Origin: Tillandsia leiboldiana
Lineage: Eukaryota > Streptophyta > Magnoliopsida > Poales > Bromeliaceae
Length of the DNA: 64,000 bases
NCBI GenBank assembly: GCA_029204045.2
Contig: JAQNDB010000166.1
Coordinates: forward strand, 57,747-121,746
Direction: 5' to 3'
Shown: piece after piece, positions 53,868-64,000 of the stretch
Layout of the letters: each line of letters begins with the position of its first letter
Numbering within the stretch: position 1 is the stretch's first letter
Made by a program: the position numbers and the translations under genes
The notes under the pieces: generated by a model
The model's database searches: none
What the model saw: only the letters and a program-made list of their open reading frames with translations
Told to the model about the DNA's origin: nothing

Positions 53868-56800
53868 TCAACTCGAAGCCTCGAACAAAAAGGGGTAGGT
53901 ATCTCTCATCTCTGTCTCCAGCTCCCACGTAGCCTCTCGCTCCTCGTGGTTGCTCCACAGGATCTTCACATACGGAATGGCCCGGTTGCGCAATTCCCTC
54001 ACCTCACAAGCCAGAATCCGCACCGGGCGCTCCTCCTAGACCAAGTCCTCACCGATCTCCAACGAAGTGAAGTCAATCACGTGCGACGGGTCAAAAACAT
54101 ATCTCCTCAGCGCTGAGACATGGAAGACATCATGAACTCCGGCCAGACGTGGGGGTAAAGCAACTCTGTATGCCACAGGACCAAATCTGTCAAGTACCTC
54201 AAAGGGTCCAATAAAGCGGGGACTGAGCTTCCCCCGCACTCCAAATCTCCGGACCCCTTTTGAGGGCGAGACCTTTAAGAAGACATGATCACCAACCTGA
54301 AACTCTAGGTCCCGCCGTCGAGTGTCGGTGTAGCTCTTCTGACGACTCTGGGCTGTCTCAAGATGCTGGCGGATAACTCTGACTTTCTCCTCAGCCTCCG
54401 AAAGTAAATCCGGTCCCAAAGTTCTCTTCTCACCCACGTCACTCCAATACAAGGGCGACCGACACTTGCGTCCATACAACGCCTCAAACGGAGCCATCTG
54501 AATGCTCGCCTGATAGCTGTTGTTGTACGCAAACTCGACCAATGATAAGTGTCGGTACCACCCCCCTCCAAAATCTATCACGCACGCTCTCAACATATCC
54601 TCTAGGGTCTGTATGGTGCGCTCAGACTGTCCATCGGTCTGTGGGTGGAAAGCGGTGCTAACCTGAGCTGGGTCCCCAATGCTGACTGCAAACTCCCCCA
54701 AAAGTGCGACACAAATCTCGGGTCCCTATCTGACACAATCGAAGCAGGTACACCGTGAAGCCTCACTATCTCATCCAGATACAGCTGCGCCAGACGCTCC
54801 AGTAGCCAAGTCATCTGAACCGGTAAGAAGTGTGCCGACTTGGTGAGTCTATCCACGACCACCCAAATCGCATCTACCCCACTCTGCGCCCTCGGCAATC
54901 CAGTGACGAAATCCATAGTAACGTGGTCCCACTTCCACTCGGGAATTGGAAGACTCTGCAACTTGCCAGCAGGAACCCGGTGCTCTGCCTTCACTTGCTG
55001 GCAAGTTAACAATGAGCCACAAATCTCCCAATGTCCCGCTTCATTCCGGGCCACCAAAATGTGCCTTGAGGTCCTTATACATCTTAGTACCGCCAGGATG
55101 AACGGTATATGGTGTATAATGGGCCTCCCTCAAAATCTGGTCTCTAATCTCCTGATCCATGGGCACACATACTCGGTCCCTGTACCGCAGTACTCCCGAG
55201 CTATCCACAGAAAAATCCCCCGTCTGATCCGCCTGAAGCTGCGTCCTGATCCACATCAAGTGGGGGTCCTCACTCTGTGCGTCCCTGATCCTGTCCAACA
55301 GAGTGGGCTGCAATACCATAGACATAAGTCCAGCAGAGACCCAGGGGATACCACCTCTATCTGTAGCCGCCTCATCTGCTCGACCAACGGCGCCTGCTGC
55401 GAGATCATCAAACTCAGACTCGTCCTCCTACTCAAAGCATCCGCCACAACATTGGCCTTGCCGGGATGATAAAGGATACTCAGGTCATAATCATTTAACA
55501 ACTCCAACCATCGGCGCTGTCTCAAATTCAGCTCCTTTTGGGTGAACAGATACTTCAAGCTTTTATGATCAGTGTATATCTCGCAATGCTCTCCATACAA
55601 GTAATGCCGCCACAGCTTCAGAGCAAACACCACCGCTGCCAGCTCAAGATCATGAGTAGGGTAATTCCTCTCATAGTCCTTTAATTGCCGTGAAGCATAG
55701 GCAATCACCCTACCATGCTGCATCAACACACACCCTAGACCACTATGAGAGGCATCACTGTAAATCACAAATCCTTCCCCCATAACCGGGAGGGCAAGGA
55801 TCGGAGCGGTCATCAACCTCTGCTTCAGCTCCTCGAAACAGCTCTGGCAAGTCTCGCTCCAAATAAATTTAACCCCTTTCCTGGTCAGACGTGTGAGGGG
55901 AGAGGAAAGCTTCGCAAAGCCTTCCACAAATCGGCGATAATAACCAGCCAATCCCAGAAAACTCCGCACCTCGGTGATAGTCGTCGGCCTCGGCCAATCC
56001 CGAATACCATCCACCTTGGCCGGATCAACTGCCACTCCGGCAGCTGAAACCACGTGGCCCAGAAAGGCGACCTCCCGGAGCCAAAACTCGCACTTCTTAA
56101 ACTTGGCATACAACTTCTTCTCTCGCAGAAGCTGTAGCACAATCCTCAAGTGCTCCTCGTGCTCCACATCACTCCGGGAATAGATCAGTATATCATCAAT
56201 AAACACCACCACAAACCTGTCCAAAACGGCTGAAATATCCTGTTCATCAAGTCCATGAATGCGGCAGGGGCATTAGTCAACCCGAAGGGCATCACCGTAA
56301 ACTCATAATGCCCGTACCGCGATCTGAATGCCGTTTTGGAGATGTCCACGGCCCTCACCCTCAGCTGGTGGTAACCGGACTGCAGATCAATCTTCGAGAA
56401 CACAGACGCTCCCTGCACTGATCAAACAAATCATCTATCCGGGGGAGGGGATACTTGTTCGGATGGTCACTTTGTTCAATTCCCTATAATCCACACACAA
56501 TCGAAGCGACCCATCCTTCTTCTTCACAAACAATATAGGCGCTCCCCACGGAGAAACACTGGGCCTAACAAAGCCCCTATCCATCAGATCCTGCAGCTGG
56601 GCCTTCAACTCCCTCAACTCGGCAGGTGCCATCCTATAAGGTGCCTTAGAGATTGGTGCAGTCCCCTGGAACCACATCAATCACAAACTCTATCTCCCTC
56701 TCCGGCGGCATAGTCGTCAACTCTGGGGGAAACACATCTGGAACTCGCGGACAATAGGGATATCCTTGAGTCCCAATGCCGCCGTAGGCACCTCCACAAC

Positions 56801-58662
56801 AGTGGCCAGAAAGGCAGTGCAACCTCTGCTAATCATCCGCCTAGCTCTCGCCGAAGAAATAGTCGCTGCAAACAGCGTGCTCTGGCAACCTCTGAAGATG
56901 AACTCCTCCTGTCCTGGCTCTCGAAGAGTCACTGTCCTCTCTCTGCAGTCGATAGTGGCGGAAGTACCGTGACAGCCAATCCATCCCTAACACCAAGTCA
57001 AAATCCTGGAGCTGCTGCAAGACAAGCAAGTCTGCAGGCAACATCCAAGGTCCCAACTGCACTGGGCAGGCCACACAACGCTCCTCGACATGCAAAATAC
57101 GATCAGGAATCCGCACCCTCTAATGCACATGACAAGGACTCTACCTCTAGACCATGAAGGGATGCAAATGCTCGACTAATAAAAGAATGAGATGCTCCAG
57201 TGTCGTAATAGAGTGCGAGTCCTAATGCCAGAAAGTAAAATATACCTGCCACCACCTGGTCGGCACGCTGAAGAGTCTGCTAACTGGGGCGGCATATACC
57301 CGCCCGCTCGGTGCTGGAGGTCAAAATCGGTAGGATATGATGAAGATGGCCTGCTCGCTGGAGCATAAGGCCGCTGAGCTGGTGGCCGCTGCTGCTGAGG
57401 GGAATATGGAGCCGATGCCGAGAAGGTGCTGCGGAAGTAGAAAGGGGGGCAAGTAGCTCGTACATGCCCAGACTGTCCGCACCGGTAACATCACCCCCAA
57501 CGCAAGTCACAAGTGTCCGCCGAATGCTGACCCCTACAAAAGATGCATCTGTCGGAAGACCGGGGCTGCCCTCGACTGCTGCTGTTGGTCTCGAGGACTG
57601 CTGCTGAGACCTCTGCTGCCTCGGCTCGATCTCTGCTGCTGATGCTGCTGCTGCTGATGCTGCTGCGTGCCTCTAGGGTCCACCAGGCCCTCTCCTCTCA
57701 GATCGCCCATGGCCAAAAGACTGGGACTGCGGCGGCCGTGGCGGTCTCCATGAGCTGGCCTGTCCCCCGTCCTCTGGGGCTGGTCGTTTCCTGTCGGAAC
57801 TCTGCGCGACCGCGGCCCCTCTGTCTGGCCACCACCTGATCACCTCTCTCCACCCACTGTGCATGCTCTGCGGCTGCCTCCAGAGTCTGAAATCTCTGAG
57901 CATGCACCAGTGTGTAAATCCTCTGGACGGAGGCCTCCCTCGAAACAACTCAACCTGGTGTGGACCGTCACGAGCGACGAAGGCACACAGTTCAGCAATT
58001 CCATGAACTCCTGAAAATAGAGATGGGCCGATCGATCGCCCTGCTGCAGATCTTCAAGTCGTCCTCCAACTTCTTCTTCACACTGGTAGAAAAATAGGTG
58101 TCCAACACCATCCGTTTGAACTCTCCCAAGGCAACTGCTGAGTAAATCCGGAACTCCAGTGGCTCTACCTGCTGCCACCAAAAATCAGCATCTCCGTCCA
58201 AACAGTGCACCGCCAAGTGCAACTCGGTACCTCGGGTCGATGAAGAGTCCCGAAAAAGCTTCTCCATCGCAGAAAGCCATCTCCCAACAGCCCGGGGCTG
58301 AGAATCCCGCCCCGAGAATCTAGGTGGTCCCCGCTTAACAAACGTAGAGAGTTTGTCAGCAAAATCCCGCTCCTCCTCCGCAGTCAAAGGCTGAATAGCT
58401 CCAGGAGCCCCGCTACTCGAAGATGGTGCCGACAGCACAAAAGGTGCAACAAGAGGCACAGGGGCCTCAGGAACAGCTGGGGGTGGTGCCTCCCTCTGAG
58501 CAAGCAGCTGCTCAATCCTCTGCTCCTGGCGGCGCTTGACCCTCCGCCAACTGGGCCACCAAGGCCCTCAACCTCAGGTAAGCTCGGGGGGTGAAGGCTG
58601 CTCTGGCTCAACAGGGGGTGAAGGGGACACCCCGAGTGGGAAATCCGACGTCGAGGAGGCAT
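53868..58662 (-). pseudogene. gag-pol: Gypsy B gag-pol with chromodomain (many frameshifts)
   Basis: Degraded Ty3/gypsy polyprotein. The start is ATG 58662 (M-P-P-R-R-R). Minus-strand order: Gag (58460-57840, W-L-S-A-M-E-K-L-F); CCHC knuckle C-Y-R-C-G-Q-S-G-H-V-R-A-T-C about 57485-57441; protease D-T-G-A at 57204-57193; RT with F-I-D-D at 56203-56192; RNase H (56100-55300, Y-S-D-A-S-H-S-G-L-G); integrase (55200-54200, M-D-F-V-T-G-L-P and Q-T-D-G-Q-S-E-R); chromodomain W-S-N-H-E-E-R-E-A-T-W-E-L-E about 53935. Frame changes occur at about 58480, 57950, 57700, 57100, 56690, 56440, 56215, 55280, 55050 and 54660. A TAG at 54038-54036 lies before the chromodomain and could come from CAG. There is no second copy of this region in the window, so true decay cannot be separated from read errors. 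Confidence 0.88.
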
Positions 58663-58930
58663 CCTGCCACAAGAAACCAATCATCAGCACCAAACCCCAC
58701 ACGACGCCATCTCGCGAAAGTCAAAAGAAATCCTCCTATTTCTGTCACCTTATGTTGTCTGCAGCCAACATAATGGTCCAACAGAAATAGGCTATGTCGA
58801 TCTCTCTTCACTCACAGGAAGAGTCACTATAAAATCACCGACTTTCGCAAAATGTTACGCACCTCACGCCCTATAATCCTAGGGTCTGTCCAAAGCCTAG
58901 GGTTCCTAATTCCCAACTGACCTATCCCTA

Positions 58931-58942
58931 GCTCTGATACCA
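58931..58942 (-). promoter_or_regulatory. Primer binding site, tRNA-iMet, gypsy B
   Basis: TGGTATCAGAGC on the minus strand, 7 bases from the 5' LTR end. Confidence 0.93.
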
Positions 58943-61313
58943 CCTAATCTGCACGCCCCGGGTGTAAACCAGAACCCGGACCGTCTACAGATCCGCCGTG
59001 CACACGGTATTCCCGGTACACGAGCGTCAGTAACCTGCTCAGATATAAGAGATAATAATAAAAGATCTAAAAGTCAGAGCTGAACTAAAACTACTGTATC
59101 TCAACAGAAACTGGAAGTACGAAGTACAACTGTAAAATAAATACAACATCTCTCCCAGCTCACCACAAATATACAACTAGCTGGCAAAAGCCAGACCCAA
59201 AGGAAACATAAAAATACTGTCTGAGAAAACCAGGTACACCAAAAACTCCAGCTAACATCCCTCGGGTGGCTCGCTAACTAATCCGCAATCCTCTTACCTC
59301 GATCCGCTGCTGACGGCCCAGCAACCTCCCGCAGAGGACTCTGCAAAACAAGAGGGAAAAAGAACAAAGGAAAGACAATGGGGGTAAGTACTACTATAAA
59401 ACAGTAGCCTCCCCTAGTGGGTAAAGCCTCAACTCGGACATGCCCACCAGGTCAACCAGAGGCAAAAGAGAAGAAAAAGGGGAAAAGCTAGGTATGACAT
59501 CTGATAAGTGCAATCCCCTAAAAAGCCTCTACATGTCAAGCTCATAAGAATGGAGTGTATGCATCAGTAGCTAGAAGCCTGCCTAAAGAACCCAATCCGA
59601 CCACCGGTAGACACTGGTACTGCCTGCTCTGCCTGCCGCAACGGGTATGCCAGCCTATGCATAACACCGAAGCAAAGGAGTCTCAAGGACTCAAAGTCTG
59701 TCTGACGCACACTCCGGAGTGGCACTCGAGGGGAGCGACCCACACGAGTAAAGTAAGTAACCACAAGTAACCTGATGTAGCAGGACTGGATCGTGACTCA
59801 GATCAAGTGGGAAAAACCCTCCACAAAAGATAGCCCGATCCCCCTCACCCAATCTGATGCAATAGTATAACCCGGTCAACCACCCAAAATCCGTGGTTGC
59901 CCCTGTCATAAAGCCCAGCCTGTCCCAAATCCCCAGCAACCAGACAACACTATCCCAGCTCCCGCTCGAACCCGAGCATGCTAACCCCCAAGTCTAAATA
60001 ACAGGAGAAAGAAACTGAAAGCATGGTTTCTCCTAAGTCAATTCCCAAATGATAGTGCATCAGTAAATAGTGACTCAGCTATGTGACCAGTTTAAGCATG
60101 CAATTGTTCCAATATTTTAGTCTACTTTACATGAATAAATATAATGAAGCATTAAGTGTCAAACATACTGTCTCAAGGTAAGGCTCCCTATAGCAAAGTC
60201 ATAATTTGCTAACCTATCACTAAACATGCTGTCCAGGATAAATATTAAATAAACAGAGTAATCATGATACCGAGCTCATGCCAAAAATGTCAACGTCATG
60301 GATCAATTGTCAACTATTTACTCTCTTATTGCATGCAATGTCATCAACAATAAGCTAGGCCATCCTAACATTAGGTTACTCTGATATTCCTAGTGGGCAC
60401 ACCAAAAGAGAGGAGTACAACAACCACCCACCTGAAGTGCTAACTGTCCGGATCCGTACAGCAAGAAAATACCAAAACTCCAAATCCTTGCTCCCACAAT
60501 TTTAGCACACCCGAAATATTCCTGGTACAATACAAAGCTCACTAATTACACTTAGGCTCCCAATTATTGCTCTTATAACCACATACAACCTCGGATTCAA
60601 AACTGTTAAATTATCACCTGCAGAAAGTGCCCAGGAAATTCCAAGAAAAATATCACAGCGATCCTCGCGTCGATAGCTTCGCAACGGTACTTTGCACGCC
60701 CAAATCTGAGTTCGGTAAGTCAAGATATAAATTCGGCAAGAGGCACACACATAAAAAATCTGTGCTGAAAACTGTGCACTGTTCACTGAGAAAACAGTGA
60801 TTTTCACCTCGAAATAATCCTCTGGAAAATCCAAGAAAAATACGAGCGCGTTCCTTGCAATCTGTAGATGAAAAAGTTGTAAAAGCTCGTTCCCGTCTGA
60901 TGCTCGTGCGCGAAGATACGGCCAAAATACCCCGCTGCTGTCAAGGAATTCCATACAGAAAAAGGGGTCACTGTTTGCCTCGGGATCCGTGCCAAAACCT
61001 CGAAACGGGAAAGCGCGACCAAAACGAAAGATGAAGTCCTACCTCTTAGGAGTCTGCCGGCCCAAGAATCACAGCAAAATGATCTCGGGGTAGCCCAGGG
61101 GAGCTAATACACTGTCGCTGCGCCGAAGAAGAACCCAGGAATGCAACGTAGCGCCGCGCCGTAAAATGGGGAACCTCGGGATTCGAGCCTCCTAAAATCT
61201 TGAAACTTGGCAGGAAGATCAAGGGTGAAGAGGTGAACAACTTTGCTTGAGGGGGCTCGGGCAGAAAGTGAAAGGGTTGAGAGAAAGAAAGCAAAGAAGA
61301 AGGCTCGGGCAGG

Positions 61314-61321
61314 TATTTATA
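61314..61321 (-). promoter_or_regulatory. TATA box of gypsy B LTR
   Basis: The minus strand reads CACTATAAATACC. It lies downstream, in element orientation, of the G-box/CCAAT block, so U3 is about 0.9 kb and R plus U5 about 2.3 kb. The same box is at 52869-52876. Confidence 0.8.
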
Positions 61322-61364
61322 GTGCTGGAGGAACAAATGGGAAAATTCCCATTTTGTCCCAAGT

Positions 61365-61435
61365 TTCGGGCGCGCACAGTGCGGCCCGGCCCGCCGGTTT
61401 CGGGCGCGCACAGTGCGGCCCCAGCCCACCTCGCG
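61365..61435. repeat. GC-rich tandem unit near the gypsy B TATA box
   Basis: Unit of about 34-40 bp beginning CGGGCGCGCACAGTGCGGCC. There are two copies here and three in the left LTR (52918-53020), a clear slippage difference between LTRs of one element. Confidence 0.85.
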
Positions 61436-61482
61436 CCGTCGGACAAGATCCGCTGCTTCGTCCGACCCGCCTCGGGGCCCGC

Positions 61483-61884
61483 CACGTGTTGCCGAACAGG
61501 CGGCAGCCGTGCAAGCCGCGCCCGCAGCCGCCACGCGTCCCCACCCGCGGTCAACGCGGTGGGTGGCGCCCGCGAACCAGCGGGCGCCACGTGGCGCTGC
61601 CCACCTGCCCCACCTGCCCGCCCGTACGGCCAACCGCCCCCGCACCTGCCCCCGCGCGTGCGTGGACCGCGCGCCTGTGGACCCGCCAATCCGGTGCCGC
61701 CACGTGGCAAGCCCCCGGTCCACGCTCCCCCGCGCGCTCCCGTGGACCGAGCGCGCGTGGGCGCCCAATCCGGCACTGCCACGTGGACACCCACCGGTCC
61801 ACGCCTCCAACCGTGCACCCCGGTCACACCCCGCCCTTCCGTGGACCCAGCCGCGTGCGCCGACCAATCAGAGGGCGCCACGTG
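61483..61884 (-). promoter_or_regulatory. G-box/CCAAT module cluster in gypsy B LTR
   Basis: Five CACGTG G-boxes at 61483, 61588, 61701, 61780 and 61879. The last three are each paired with CCAAT (61686, 61765, 61864) at a constant 15 bases start to start. This block lies upstream of the TATA box on the minus strand. G-boxes bind plant bZIP and bHLH factors and CCAAT binds NF-Y, so the cluster is a plausible enhancer. Confidence 0.75.
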
Positions 61885-62211
61885 GCACTCCCGCCGGTCC
61901 ACGGCTCCCCCATGCACCAGAAATCCAGCAAAACTTCCGGGAGTCCGTTTTTGGGCATCCGGACTCGGAATTTAACAAGTAAATAGCCCTTTTCAAGCGT
62001 TTTTCCGCGCTGAATCCAAATCCCAACCTCTGTTCGGCCTAAAACCTTTCCTAAAATTCGGCAAAAGCCGCCGGAGGCCAACCCAGCTATCAAAAGCTCA
62101 CCGGGTCCATTGTGGCATCCCTTTGATGCACTATGGACTAACACACCATCAACAGTTGTTTTGCACAGTGGATTCACGGGAAAAAGCTGCATGGGGTTCA
62201 GGGGTCCTACA

Positions 62212-62328
62212 ATCTGAGATGGCAGAAACAAGTCCCAGCGTGGTGAGCCAGAATCGCATTTGAATCTGCCACCTTTTAAAATTACGACCATCAAAAGTAA
62301 AAGGTTTCGCCGAATACGAATCCTCCAT
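62212..62328 (-). pseudogene. gag: Copia A gag, displaced 5' fragment
   Basis: The minus strand opens with ATG at 62328 and reads about 39 codons to the gypsy B target site. It includes F-D-G-R-N-F-K-R-W and L-T-T-L-G-L, the N-terminal signature of copia Gag. The frame matches that of 38756 downward when one TSD copy is counted, so this is the true gag start, now 23.5 kb from the rest of the gene. Confidence 0.85.
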
Positions 62329-62922
62329 TAAATCAAATCTGTTTAATCAATAATCTAAAATAATGTCACAAATTATTCTAAATTTAAAACAGTTAATCTA
62401 AGTTTAACAGGTATAAATTTAATCAACAATAATTTTAGAGAAACAGATAACAAGTTAAAAATTAATTAACAAAGATTATACTATTTTAATTAACAGTGTG
62501 ATATAACACAAATGATTTTATGAAGTATACTGTCATGTAATAGTATACTAATAATTAAATACTAACAGAGTTGTAAGTGCAACACAATATAATTAATACA
62601 AACAGTAATAATAATTAAGGAAGTAGTCACGCGCAACAGTGTATACAAGGTTAGTCACGCAATATTAATTAATCCACTATACTCACATAAACACAGCAAT
62701 ATTAATTAATCTACTGTACTTACATAACACAGCAATATTTAATTAATCGAGCTATGTATCAACAGTACTACTAACCATTTAAACAGGAAATGAACTTTTT
62801 AATATTAATATTAAACTGACAGTACTAAGTAAATAAATAACTAGTTCACAGTAGCCAATAGTATTCTAATTATTTTACTAATTATATGAAAAGATAAATA
62901 AAATCTATCTATGCTTCTAGAT
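62329..62922 (-). other. Copia A 5' leader
   Basis: About 590 bp of AT-rich untranslated sequence between the 5' LTR and gag. The bases next to the LTR (minus strand ATCTAGAAGCATAG) are not the usual tRNA-iMet complement, and I do not recognise another tRNA. Confidence 0.65.
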
Positions 62923-63691
62923 TGTTGTAGAAAAATTTATCTTTTCAAATTAATTCTTTTAAATAATTTAAACTTAATTTAAATTCAAAATAATATAAAA
63001 CAAAGTTCAGATGAAGCTGTGTGAATGACGAGGCTGTGCGAGAACACTGTCCTAGAAGCAAGATTGCCCCACGTGCGAGGCTCCGGCAATCACCCCTAGC
63101 GATACACGACCACTGGTCCACCCCGTCGGCAACGACTCCTGGATGTGCGTAGCGAACCCAACAACTTTAGGAGATCCAGCAAAAAGGAAAAACTCAAAGA
63201 GAATAGTAATTATATACTTTACTGTAAATTAGAGAGAGAAATTGTGAGTCAAGTAAGTGTACAAAGCTCCCTCTGCTCTCCATTTAAAGACCCCAAAAGC
63301 CCACAGGAGACAAGCTCCAACGGATCTTTCTCGGGCAGCCCACAAAGGCCCTTCCCAAGGAAGGCCTTTGGGTAGCCCGAGAAACAAGTTCTCAAAGCAG
63401 GCTTTAAATGAAAAAACCAAAAGTCAATGGACCAAGTTAAAATCGTGCAGGCCCGGCCCGGCCCGTGTGTGGATTGGAAAATCCTGCTCATAATTCCTAA
63501 CCAATACATACACAAAGAGGAGTAAATAAACTCACTCTACCTGTGATGAATTTCCGATGTGGACTAAAACATCACATTTAGCAGGGTAAGTGGGTTGGGC
63601 TCCCAGGCAAACCCATTGACATTGGGCTGCCCAGAAAGCCCAAGGCCAAAAACACAAGTTTAAAATCACAAAAATCAAATAAAACCCAACA
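62923..63691 (-). repeat. Copia A 5' LTR (right)
   Basis: 769 bp, matching 33531-34311 with more indels than the copia B pair, fitting an older insertion. A weak TATA-like TTTAAA lies at 63283-63288 on the minus strand, downstream of GGGCT/AGCCC-rich sequence. TSD CTAAA follows at 63692-63696. Confidence 0.92.
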
Positions 63692-63696
63692 CTAAA

Positions 63697-64000
63697 AACT
63701 TATAAAATTTTCCATATACCAAGCAATTCACATATGTTTTTAATAAGAATCTGTTTCTTTCTTATATGTCTTTATTTTTAGTGTTTTTGTGAAGACCCGG
63801 ATCTTGGTGGTCATTACAGTGTGATCGACACTTGTAGAGGCCAATTCTGTGGATAGTGTGGTTGCGCGTAAATCGGACCCAAGAAATGGGACTCAGTGCG
63901 AGAAATGGATCAGATTGCTTAATTGGAGTTTCGTCGAAAAATAGATGGGGTTTGCGCTGCAAAACGGGCACCGTATTTGGATTCAGCGCGGAAAAACGAT
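63697..64000. other. Flank right of copia A, possibly the edge of another repeat
   Basis: No gene. From about 63790 the composition changes from AT-rich to mixed at TGTGAAGACCCGG, which could be an LTR start, but the window ends too soon to test it. Confidence 0.35.

Larger units (their letters stand above)
38757..62211 (-). mobile_element. Gypsy B, chromovirus nested in copia A and itself interrupted
   Basis: Minus-strand Ty3/gypsy element: 5' LTR 58950-62211, tRNA-iMet primer site, degraded gag-pol, polypurine tract, and a 3' LTR split by copia B into 38757-40428 and 52164-53807. Without copia B it is about 11.7 kb. The chromodomain and 3.3-kb LTRs suggest the same Tekay/Del clade as gypsy A. 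The LTR termini are alike (GGGGCGTGACA), but the LTR bodies are unrelated, so this is a different family. Confidence 0.94.
58950..62211 (-). repeat. Gypsy B 5' LTR (right), uninterrupted
   Basis: 3262 bp. The minus strand starts TGTAGGACCCC and ends CCGGGGCGTGCA, one base short of the usual GTGACA. It is 49 bp shorter than the rejoined left LTR, mostly because it has two instead of three copies of a GC unit at 61365-61435. It keeps the empty copia B target at 60610-60614. Confidence 0.94.
33531..63691 (-). mobile_element. Copia A, outermost element of a three-level nest
   Basis: Minus-strand Ty1/copia element with 3' LTR 33531-34311 and 5' LTR 62923-63691. Its own sequence is 33531-38756 plus 62212-63691, about 6.7 kb. 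It is split by the 23.5-kb gypsy B insertion in the first 40 codons of gag. The order Gag, protease, integrase, RT, RNase H identifies copia. I do not assign a lineage. Confidence 0.93.

Overview
This window is plant nuclear DNA made almost entirely of LTR retrotransposons. I see no host gene, rRNA, tRNA or CRISPR array. A plant origin is inferred from a Sirevirus (a plant-restricted Ty1/copia genus), two Tekay/Del-type chromoviruses with very long LTRs, tRNA-iMet primer sites and plant-style TATA boxes. The species cannot be named from this sequence.

The window is two contigs joined by a 100-N gap (20083-20182). Contig 1 (1-20082) is a second, near-identical copy of 25907-46029 of contig 2, in the same orientation and order. 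The two copies differ by scattered SNPs and many 1-bp indels, so this looks like a retained haplotig or false duplication rather than new sequence.

Contig 2 reads as follows. 20183-21156 is a truncated plus-strand gypsy-like LTR end (LTR C), followed by unassigned AT-rich flank to 21936. 21942-32199 is a complete minus-strand chromovirus (gypsy A) with 2.6-kb LTRs and TSD TAAAC. 32205-33525 is AT-rich sequence with no gene. 33531-63691 is a three-level nest. Copia A (minus strand, TSD CTAAA, 0.77-kb LTRs) was hit early in its gag by gypsy B (minus strand, 38757-62211, TSD ATCTG, 3.3-kb LTRs). The left LTR of gypsy B was then hit by copia B (plus strand, 40429-52163, TSD ATTAT, two 1351-bp LTRs). 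63697-64000 is flank, perhaps the start of another repeat. Each TSD is visible on both sides, and the uninterrupted copia B target survives in the other gypsy B LTR at 60610-60614.

Copia B is the only element with an intact gag-pol (1705 aa). Its Gag carries a coiled coil between two CCHC knuckles and a TQT motif that could bind dynein light chain LC8. Downstream it has a 502-aa envelope-like ORF. That ORF is preceded by a set of GATCCGGATC palindromes plus a TATA box and a possible leader intron, repeating the palindrome-plus-TATA layout of its own LTR promoter. This gene-like module inside a retrotransposon is the most interesting item in the window. Other observations are a G-box/CCAAT promoter in LTR B with fixed 15-nt spacing, a GC-rich 27-31-bp minisatellite and paired hairpins in LTR A, and stop codons in or just before the chromodomains of both chromoviruses.
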